DNA of 64,000 bases from Isoetes taiwanensis (Eukaryota; Streptophyta; Lycopodiopsida; Isoetales; Isoetaceae), in assembly GCA_021234155.1 (NCBI GenBank), contig JAJEKV010000002.1, positions 38,491,841 to 38,555,840 of the forward strand, read 5' to 3'. Below are positions 56,797-64,000 of the stretch, in pieces (positions within the stretch are counted from its first letter, which is position 1; the number at the start of each line of letters is the position of its first letter). The translations under genes were made by a program, and so were the position numbers. Below the pieces are notes generated by a model. It had not been told where the DNA came from. It saw only the letters and a list, made by a program, of their open reading frames with translations, and did no database searches.

Positions 56797-57014
56797 TGAT
56801 AAAATATAGAGACAGAGGAGATAACTACAATGCAATATATATTGAATGTAACAGAAAACTTGATGGGAACAGGCTTCCCACCGTAGCCTGATATATGTAC
56901 TCTCTAAGAACAGACACGGCTATTCATAACAGACATGACTCTTTATGTAGACTGCCACATCACATTGATGACGTGGCCTATATTGCTGAGGTGGAGGATT
57001 GTCATATATTAACA
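56797..57014 (-). repeat. LTR (5' LTR in element orientation)
   Basis: Partner of 54419-54636, followed by the right target duplication ATGCA (57015-57019). Confidence 0.93.
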
Positions 57015-57345
57015 ATGCAAGCCTGCAAAGAAAAGGTATTAAAGCTGCTTCTTTCTGTGTTCTCATTTGCAGAAATCTTAAAGAACAGGGGATCGCTGGA
57101 CAAAAGCGCAAATAGGCTACGAATGTTCTAGAACACTAATTGCTGGCCGCTGCTTGCCTTCAATGCGGCCCTATCTATCTCCTGTGAGTCCAACCCTAAC
57201 CTGCACAAATCGGCCAAATTCGGCCTGCTATAGGGCCGATTTGCCCTGTTCTAGCCCTTTCCAAGTTGTTTGTAGCCCTAATCGCCCTTCAATCACCCAG
57301 TCCCGAATCTCCTAGCTTGATCATTCTTCTGCACCTTTCTTAAAG
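57015..57345. repeat. GC-richer module, composite form, U5
   Basis: Contains both the CAAATCGGCC half of the short form and the full stem-loop of the long form in succession (57207-57245), so it looks like a recombinant or the ancestral state. Confidence 0.55.
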
Positions 57346-59420
57346 AGAATCCAGAATCCAGATTAGGGGAGGGCGACCATTGGCTGCGCACGTCCCAGCT
57401 ATGACGTGCAAAATACCATTCGCGGCCCAAACGCCTGCATTCTTTGACAAATAATCTGTGCTATTGAGAAAATGGTAATCTGACATCCTCTCTGTATCCA
57501 TTTACATCAACCAAGTTTTGTCAAGTTTTAGTTTCTCTCTAGATTAATCTCTGATTACTCAGTTTGGAGTCTATATTTCATTTTAGAGTCTATTCCTGAC
57601 ACATTGCCAAGGTAAGCTTAAAATATATTTTCTGTTGTTTTGAGTCACATTGCTTTTTTTATTCTGACAGTTGACATCTGCCATCTAAGTTAATAGATGC
57701 TTTTGACACAGTAGTAGAGTACACTATAGTAATCTGGTCAAAATCAGTATGGATTTACATTCTAAAGACATAGTAGTACAGGGTTTGCTTAGGGATCGAC
57801 TTGAAACAGACTTTGGTCATGCTATTGCTTATCTACAGTACATGTAGCATCCATTGTGTGAGCATCCTATTGTAGATGAATGCAAATGCTAATAGCTAAC
57901 ATGCTACAGATTTTAAGCATGCTAGTTCCACTGGATCAGGCTACAGAATCATAAGCATGTTGGAAGGCTACAGAATTTTAAGCATGCTAGTCCACTGGAT
58001 CAGGCTACTTGGTAGAGTGTAGCTAACGGTTTGGGAGTGTATAGCACATGGACTATGGGTAAAATCTCAGCAAAGAGATAGCACATTGACTATGATGTCA
58101 TCTGTTGTATATAAGTCATGAGATGTTAGATGTTAATACATAAGACAACAGCGTGCTGACATGTGAACAAACACCAAGCTTATATGGTTTATGCATTAGC
58201 TTGATCATTCTTCTGCACCTGATTGATCTGAATCCATGCCTAGATCCTTCTGCACCTTTCTTAAAGAGAATCCAGATTATACAGAACTGATGTTTGCACA
58301 GGTCTATTCAGGCAGGCTTTTCAGTTTTTGTTGCTGGTGGCCTCCAGCTCAATCCTGCTCCTTCTATTTGCATTCTATTCTCCCTTTTGTTTCAGTATTA
58401 CATTCTATGCACTTGTAGCAAGTTCTCCAAGTAAATTTTGATTTCTAGGAATGCCCTTAAAAGGAAAATGCATGGCTAATGATAACCAATGAAAACTATC
58501 ATGTACGCATGAGGGTCGACAAAGGCTAAGGTCCATGAAGGCAAATAAACAAAATAAACACTTGGAACTCATACGAGCATAGGAAAATAAACACTTGGAA
58601 CTCATACCAGCATAGGCACGACAAAAGTGACATAAGTCCATCACACAAGAGGTTAATGAACTGGAATGTTACCATCTGACTCCCTAGAGATCAGGATGAG
58701 GCTCAAACAAGGAACTAAACGAATGGTTTGGTAGGCAAGACTAAAGTCAATCATCTTCAAATAAAAAAGCAGCGGCATCATAGAATTGTTCTTACAGTTG
58801 AGGATGAGGTTGGGTTCCTAAGAAGACAGTGATTGGGGAATAATTTTATAGCTTTCTCCTTGTAAACCTTTTGTGCTTGAGCCATTTCTTCCTTTTGTTG
58901 GGTCAATCCTTCTTTTCTAGTTAGCCACGTCTCGCATAATAAGTGTATGCCTTGTTTGACACTTGAAAATCTCATTTGAGAGATGACTTTACTTCTAATC
59001 TTGCTCTCCAAACAATTTGCTTCGTTTCTGATCAAACACCATGTACTAGAAAGCACTAAAGAAGGATGAAGCGAGTGAAGAATGGGGGGAAAGGCTACAC
59101 AGTAGAAAAAACGATCCAGCTAAAAATAATAGAAGAAGGTTGTACATATTTCAAATTCTTTGTCAAGTAGGAAAGAGATCACATATCAAGAATAGAATCT
59201 ACAACAATATTTATTTCAAAGCTTGGGTTAATGAAAGTTAAAATTTGTGCGGAGTCTTATTGAAAAATCACCAGCCCATGCTCACTTCTTTGTGAAAGCT
59301 AACCTTCAAGAACAGGTTTGTGTAAGCACGACACACTCTTTTCAAACCAGTAGACAATAGAAACTACGAAAGTACACATTCAAACAAGAAAACTTTGAAG
59401 TTGGGATTCAATTTTTGAGA
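57346..59420. other. Non-coding part of U5
   Basis: Leader-like segment (57360-57620), GCATGC-rich block (57800-58050), a stretch with TATATAAG (58108) seen only here, a unit-start-like segment (58204-58400) and AT-rich filler with AAATAAACACTTGGAACTCA in tandem (58553-58605). A minus-strand frame at 58778-59056 contains KEEMAQAQKVYKEKAIKLFP, shared in part with U2 (18490-18687). I do not recognise it. Confidence 0.45.
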
Positions 59421-59693
59421 CTAAAGATGGCAAGACAAAATCATTAAATACACTAACTCACCATAAATCGCTACAAGAGCAGATTCCGCTTTCAAATACA
59501 TGGAACCAACTTGCATCACTGCAGATGGCACTTGTTCTATCTTTGAGGTGCCAAGAATAGCTTTATGAGAATTATCACAATTAGAATTTGTTCTTACGGT
59601 TGTTCCTGGTGTTATATTCATAATTGCACAATAAATGGCCAGTTTCTCACTATGCATAAATAGTAAATATTCATTGTTAGATATGTCCTGCAA
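59421..59693 (-). pseudogene. DYW-like fragment, U5
   Basis: Open for 90 codons like the U1 copy (MHSEKLAIYCAIMN, PGTTVR, SHKAILGTSKIE), with two substitutions in the last motif. It shows the same missing second zinc-site cysteine. Confidence 0.6.
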
Positions 59694-60435
59694 GAGACTG
59701 CCTATGTTAGCCTTGTATCTTGCTTTCGACTACAACTTTTCTTGTAATTTTTACACTAAAAATGGCCTTTGTCCCCATCAACAAATTCTGGACTATTCCA
59801 GCATTGTCGGCCCAAATTTTTCCTGGAATTTTCTGAGCTCTAGAGGTCCTACCCATAACCCATGGCCTTGATTTGTTCACTTTCGTTCTACATGCCTGAA
59901 CCTACATAAATATTACCCATCAACACATAAACTAGAGGATCACCACTATTCAATGTTGCACAAGGCAACCAGATAACTTGATAAAACTAAATTATTCTGA
60001 AGCTGAGCATTGCAAATTTCCATATGAATGTCCTTTCCATCTTCCAAAGCTGCTAGACTGGCACACGCCTTTAATGCAACAACATAACTTGGTAAAAGTG
60101 GAGTGCAGCATGAATAACCATAAAACCAGTGATAAAGGATATAGTTTATGGCATGCCAAATACAATTAAATAGCTCACCCTATCCTACGCATCTTTATGC
60201 TCCTTGCAAAATCATCATTGTCTGATGCACCCATAAACCATGTTTTCTTTGTTGCAGAATCGAGATGATTCGTGAAGGTGCATTAGCTTTGATGTCATGA
60301 GTTTTTGAGAGCCTGTGTGTCTAAATTGGTCCCTTCGCTGTTCACGAAGTGGCTTCCAACTAATAGCAGTCCAAGAATATTTCAAAAGTATCTTCTGAGC
60401 CTTGCAACACGTTCTTTATAGAAGAAAAGTCTCCA

Positions 60436-61029
60436 TGTTTGGGGTCTGGGTTCGGGAACTCCTGCAAGACAGCCCTCGGTGAGGACCCGTGGATCGAACA
60501 GGAGAATCCGGGGGACTATGTCACGCGGGATTTGCAAGAAGAGAACAAAAAGAAGAAAACAGAACAAAAGAGAACAATGAGAGGAAACTGATAAGCTTCC
60601 TTGATATCAATGATGAACATACATGAGCTCTCGCAATCGAGAGAAGACTGAAAAGAGACAAGACTCAAAACTCCTCTAAAACTCATGTGCTAGCTCTACT
60701 CATATATATAGTACAATGGCCTTTGGCCCAATATAGACACTCTGACTGATCTCGGTGCCGACTCCTGGAAGGAGGCCTGATTTGCAGGAATGCTGGCGGT
60801 GCCTCTTGAAGTGCCTAGAATCACGCTGACGCTGACGCGGGCGGTGACGGGCCGTCACTTGTCTGAGCGGCGCCTATTGGTAGCAGACCCAGGCTTTGAC
60901 TGCATGGTCTGCTGCTTGGTCTTTTGCTGGGCTTTTGACGGCTGACCCGTGTCTGTCTGTGGATCCTTGAGCTTGACCTGGTCCGTCGTATGCATGAATA
61001 GTCCTGTACCAGGAGGCACAGGACTAACA
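60436..61029 (-). mobile_element. Solo LTR (594 bp)
   Basis: Bounded by TG...CA and by a perfect 5-bp target duplication CTCCA (60431-60435, 61030-61034). The empty site is visible in U2 (AGTCTCCACGAAAG near 20115). In minus orientation it starts TGTTAGTCCTGTGCC and has a TATATATGAGTAG TATA-like element in the middle followed by a TC-rich stretch, typical of an LTR promoter; this orientation is an inference. No internal region remains. It is unrelated to the 218-bp LTRs of the element at 54419-57014. Confidence 0.88.
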
Positions 61030-61293
61030 CTCCACGAAAGATTAATAGCATTTCTCTTCCGGATTAGATTGATGTGACACAAGACGATCTGTAACGGCAC
61101 ATAAGCTTTGATGTCATGAGTTTCTGTGAGACCCGTGTGTATAAGTTGGTCCCTTTCTCGTCCACGAAGTGGCTTCCAATTATAGCAGTCTGAGAACATT
61201 TCAAAAGTATCTTCTGAGCAAGACAGCCTTGCAGCATGTCTATATAGAGAAGTTTCCACGAGATTAACAACATTTCTCTTCTAGTTAGATTGA
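61030..61293 (-). repeat. Coding-like module after the solo LTR, U5
   Basis: Right part of module copy 1 and the whole of copy 2, encoding LSCSEDTFEMFSDCYNWKP and ETHDIKAYVP on the minus strand. The left part of copy 1 lies before the solo LTR at 60283-60435. Confidence 0.5.
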
Positions 61294-61321
61294 TGCCTCC
61301 ATAAACCTGACATTAGCATAA

Positions 61322-61910
61322 ACCAAAGTTTAAATAGTTCCTCTTTCTTTCTCTACACCTGCTTTTCTCATCTCCTGCATATTGTTGATACTGTCTTGCA
61401 ACATATCTTTGACATCACAGATATAGGATTCTAGCTCCGCACAAAAATTCCATGGGAACTAATTCCTCAAAGTGTTCTCTTCCTATGAACAAAGCATTCA
61501 GCAAAGTATGAACAATGAGGTTCACCTCAGGAACTCGTTAAGAATTTCATCTTTTTAAAGCAAATCATGCATTGAAGAAGATCATGGTACCAATATCGGT
61601 GTGATTCTGTACTCGTTCTTCATAGATACAAAGTGCAAGGATGCATCCTCCCCAAAAGACCACGGCCAAGGGAGTAATAATGCTATCAAGGCATTTAAGC
61701 TAACATGTTTATGAAACTTCACTAGTCCTTCATAGTCATTTCAATTATAGCATCCTTAGTCCCAGGCCTATTGCTGTACCAACCAAAGTAGTTGCACGTT
61801 TTTAGAATTCTTTAAAACAATTTGTATGAGAGACGGATACAAATAGTAATCTCTGGGTTAGGCATGTTGTATATGCTTGAGGTACTTACTGCCACCAACG
61901 GCTCCATGAC
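61322..61910 (-). pseudogene. PPR downstream extension, U5
   Basis: Equivalent of 350-959, with more substitutions than U1-U4. Here it directly follows module copy 2 rather than the first-position module. Confidence 0.4.
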
Positions 61911-62025
61911 ATAGCAATAGTACTTAACTGTCTTCTCTAGCTTCCTGGAACCCAACTGGGGAAGAATATGTAAACAACAATATACAACATCCCGTAACAT
62001 CATTTTTCTTCCAGTTTACATTGGT

Positions 62026-62175
62026 AGCATTGCTCCCACATTTCCTTCATACTCCATGCCAATGCTTTCTACTGATCTGGCATTATTCCACCTGTCTGAA
62101 ACTTCCTCCCCAAGTACAAGACAAAGTTCAACATAATCAGCCTCATTCCAGCCCTTTTTACATCCGCTTTTTAGT
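62026..62175 (-). other. Coding-like stretch unique to U5
   Basis: A minus-strand frame reading CKKGWNEADYVELCLVLGEE, then VSDRWNNARSVESIGMEYEG and NVGAMLPM before a stop. The composition looks like real protein, but I recognise no family, and no copy exists in U1-U4. It lies between PPR-associated pieces and may be an exon of the ancestral locus. Confidence 0.3.
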
Positions 62176-62229
62176 TTTTATATTTTTCTCCAAAGTTGTA
62201 CTTTTGGCAAAGATAGATATTTGCTTAAG

Positions 62230-62372
62230 ACTAGTTCCGATAATAACATCTAAAGGGAAAGAAGAACATAAAATCCGCTCATGGATAACCCTTCTCTCTT
62301 GCATGGCTCCACTACTGCCAAGTGCTTTCAACACGCTTAAATACGTAACCTTATCCGCCCAACTACCTTATA
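62230..62372 (-). pseudogene. Short PPR remnant at the array's right edge
   Basis: Minus-strand sequence for VIHERILCSSFPLDVIIGTS-like residues, matching PPR copies a and b. Similarity to the array ends here. Confidence 0.5.
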
Positions 62373-62789
62373 GAAATCAAAATATATGCATTACAAAAAT
62401 TAAGATTGAATTAGAGGCGCCGATGTCGTCAAACAGTACTATGTGGATATTTTCTTTTTGTTATCGCCTTCCAGATTTTACATTATATGTGCAGAAATTG
62501 CTGCACTACCATATAGAAATCGAAACATATGATGATTGCAGAATGTGCTCTGTATGTGGCACTATTAGATGATCTGATTCAAGGTTCAAATATATCACAG
62601 ATTTTTAAAGGTAATTCCTAGGCATATCAGCACATGAACTGCCCATGGTAAAGTGTTTTGTTTCTTTAAACTTCAGGCCCTAATGTAGCAGGATCTTCTT
62701 CTCAGGCTTTATATTTTCCTTCTGCATTGTGTAATATGCAGATTATATGCTAACAATGTTTTTTGTGCAGAACTTTGAACAAAGTATTG
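62373..62789. other. Unique sequence right of the array
   Basis: AT-rich, no gene recognised. The short phrase TATAGAAATCRAAAYATATG occurs twice (about 62370 and 62511). Confidence 0.4.
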
Positions 62790-63185
62790 CCTCTTTTTGT
62801 GATAGGATTATATGGAAATGTGCAAAACTGTTGAAACCCACTTTGCCCAATGTGTGAGCGGTGCATTGAAACATTGGAGCACTGTTTATATTTGTGTGCA
62901 GAGCTGAGTAGTCTTAGGTCCTGGCTACATTCTCTTTTTGGAGTATCTTTGGATAGTCAGCACTTTCTTTTGGGTATTTATCCAAATCAGTGGACTGCTT
63001 CTAAAAGGATTGCATTTCACATGGCAAAGTCTTGGCTAATATGGAGTGTATGGAAGCGAAGGCGAAGAAAGGTCTTTTATGATAAGCGTATTTCTTCTCA
63101 GGTGGTGCTTCAAGAAATTCGTAAGAAGTTGTATAATTGTTTTCAGATCTCCAATTGGCCTGATCGTATTAAAATTCCAATATGA
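62790..63185 (+). mobile_element. LINE ORF2 C-terminal fragment (zf-RVT-like)
   Basis: A plus-strand frame with CPMCERCIETLEHCLYLCAE, then W and LFG, followed by FHMAKSWLIWSVWKRRRRKV and a basic end. The C-x2-C...E-x2-H-x4-C spacing followed by W is that of the zinc-binding domain at the end of plant LINE reverse transcriptases. The upstream part is in another frame (LFV...RIIWKCAKLLKPTLPN), so the fragment is decayed. It differs from the CCHC of the LINE at 31721-32147, so at least two LINE families are present. It ends with a stop after RIKIPI. Confidence 0.7.
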
Positions 63186-63199
63186 AGTGATCATCTAAA

Positions 63200-63760
63200 C
63201 ACTACCACCCCAAAACTGGGTCCACATGTTGTTTTTTAGTGTCTTTTTTGCTAAAAAACAACACCAAAAAACTACGTGTTGTTTTTTGTCCGGATTTGCT
63301 AGAAACAACGTGTAGTTTTTAGCCAAATTTTTATACGTGTAGTTTTTTTTGCAAAAAGTCTACGCGTAGAATTTTGTTAAAATTATCTACACGCAGGAAT
63401 TACATGTGTTTCGACATGTTGCTTTTTGAAAGTAGTTGTAGTTTTCAGGTGTTGCTTTCTTAAAAATAGACATATAGTTTTTAGTAAAACTCAAAAAGTC
63501 CACACGTTGTTTTCTATTATTGTTTTACAAAAAAAAATGCTAAAAAACCATGTATAGAATTTTGCCCGATTTTGCTAGAAACTACACGTAGTTTTTTGGT
63601 TTTTTTTTTTTAACTATATTGTTTTCAAGTGTTGTTTTCCAAACAAACCCACACGTAGTTTTCTGGAATTTTTTTTAACTATGTTGTTTTCAAGTGTTGT
63701 TAATGGCTATAGTTTTTTAGTATCGAGTATGTGGTTCCCTTCAAAATAATTGTGTAGTTT
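63200..63760 (+). repeat. Degenerate AT-rich repeat built on ACACGTAGTTTTT
   Basis: At least nine variants of AC(A/G)CGT(A/T)GTTTTT occur at irregular 30-60 bp spacing (for example ACGTGTTGTTTTTTG, ACGTGTAGTTTTTAGC, ACACGTAGTTTTTTGG). They alternate with GCTAGAAAC and CAAAAAGTC phrases. Possibly an ancient minisatellite or a decayed 3' end of the adjacent LINE. Confidence 0.55.
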
Positions 63761-64000
63761 TCCAATATCGTTTTATAAAACTCCACAATGTGGTTTTATA
63801 AAAATAATTATTTCCAGTGTTATTTTTCAATAAAAGACGCATTAAAGAGATGTGGTTTATAATTAAAAATAAGCATTGTTTTTTATCATTATTTCTAAAA
63901 CTATGTATTGTTTTAAAGTGGCGTATCATTAAAACCATTTAACATGTAATAAATTTGTTTTACAGCCTTTAGCCTTTGATTGAGAGAACTTTTTTGTTAT
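63761..64000. other. AT-rich tail of the window
   Basis: Continues the low-complexity T/A-rich composition with fading TGTAGTTTT-like motifs. No gene seen. Confidence 0.5.

Larger units (their letters stand above)
48438..57014. repeat. Tandem array unit U4, internally collapsed mosaic
   Basis: The left part (48438-52075) follows U2 closely, including the GCATGC-rich block. At about 52078 it jumps to a piece equivalent to U1 622-878. At about 52335 it jumps to a piece equivalent to U1 11055-11400, and at about 52720 to one equivalent to U1 12345 onward, which leads into the protease. The DYW fragment, second PPR fragment and SINE-like region are missing. The segment 52340-52720 is visibly more diverged from U1-U3 than they are from one another, so this part is older. 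The LTR element at 54419-57014 sits at the unit end. Confidence 0.85.
54419..57014 (-). mobile_element. Structurally complete non-autonomous LTR retrotransposon with an unrecognised 561-codon ORF
   Basis: Two 218-bp direct repeats (54419-54636, 56797-57014) bounded by TG...CA and by a 5-bp target duplication ATGCA (54414-54418, 57015-57019). In minus orientation the 5' LTR is followed at once by TGGTATCAGAGCC, the primer site for initiator tRNA-Met, and the 3' LTR is preceded by the purine tract GAGGGAGGG. The LTRs differ at about four positions, so insertion is not ancient. No gag, protease, integrase or RT is visible; the 2.16-kb interior is mostly one ORF. Near the 3' end the sense strand reads GATTAAGGGGGAG, a phrase often found just after pol in plant Ty1/copia elements, so a copia parent is likely (inference). 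It inserted into the GC-richer module at the end of U4. Confidence 0.92.
57015..62372. repeat. Tandem array unit U5, truncated
   Basis: It begins with the GC-richer module (57015-57345), skips the first PPR pseudogene, and continues through the leader-like segment, GCATGC-rich block, DYW-like fragment and tandem coding-like modules. From 61322 to 61910 it carries the segment found in U1 at 350-960, and it ends after a short PPR remnant at 62230-62372. Similarity to other units stops near 62372. A solo LTR interrupts it at 60436-61029. Confidence 0.82.

Noticed and set aside
54419..57014. DNA transposon or virus-derived insertion
   Set aside because: Direct LTRs, tRNA primer site, purine tract and 5-bp target duplication identify an LTR retrotransposon; no envelope-like or transposase motif.
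58100..58120. TATA-box promoter (TATATAAG) in U5
   Set aside because: No open frame or transcript-like structure follows; TATA-like strings are expected in AT-rich DNA.
62021..62572. 183-codon plus-strand frame at the right edge of U5
   Set aside because: It runs antisense to a coding-like stretch and a PPR remnant and starts at a TTG; no domain features.

Overview
The window looks like nuclear DNA of a land plant. It carries remnants of plant-type PPR genes with a DYW-like tail, a plant nepenthesin-type aspartic protease with its cysteine-rich insert, an LTR element primed by initiator tRNA-Met, a solo LTR, several LINE fragments and a SINE-like sequence, all in AT-rich gene-poor DNA. A fern or lycophyte would fit the density of PPR debris and LINEs, but the species cannot be fixed from sequence alone. 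No prokaryotic, organellar, rRNA, functional tRNA or CRISPR features are visible.

Almost everything (1-62372) is one large degenerate tandem array. Five units are recognisable: U1 1-14302 (left end outside the window), U2 14303-29534, U3 29535-48437, U4 48438-57014 (internally collapsed) and U5 57015-62372 (truncated). A full unit, read left to right, holds: a PPR pseudogene (minus strand); AT-rich filler; a GC-richer module with a stem-loop; a leader-like segment ending in a splice-donor-like site; a DYW-like fragment (minus); a tandem pair of an unrecognised coding-like module; a second PPR fragment (minus); about 6 kb of non-coding DNA with a SINE-like sequence and two truncated retroposon tails; and an aspartic protease gene (minus).

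The protease is the only host gene with a near-complete reading frame. U2 has a 482-codon frame (27609-29057) with both catalytic motifs; U1, U3 and U4 have frameshifted copies. Later insertions distinguish the units. U3 carries two internal LINE EN/RT fragments alternating with three copies of a ~630-bp host block, and a 5'-truncated LINE flanked by a 113-bp duplication. U4 carries a structurally complete 2.6-kb LTR element (two 218-bp LTRs, PBS, PPT, ATGCA target duplication) whose only long ORF, 561 codons, is not recognisable as gag or pol. U5 carries a 594-bp solo LTR with a CTCCA duplication. The right end (62373-64000) leaves the array and holds a LINE zinc-knuckle fragment and an AT-rich degenerate repeat.

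Two points affect interpretation. Differences between units cluster at CAG, CTG and CCG trinucleotides, which looks like systematic consensus error at CHG-methylated sites, so some apparent frameshifts may be artefacts. Diagnostic indels also group the units in conflicting ways, implying unequal crossover or gene conversion within the array.
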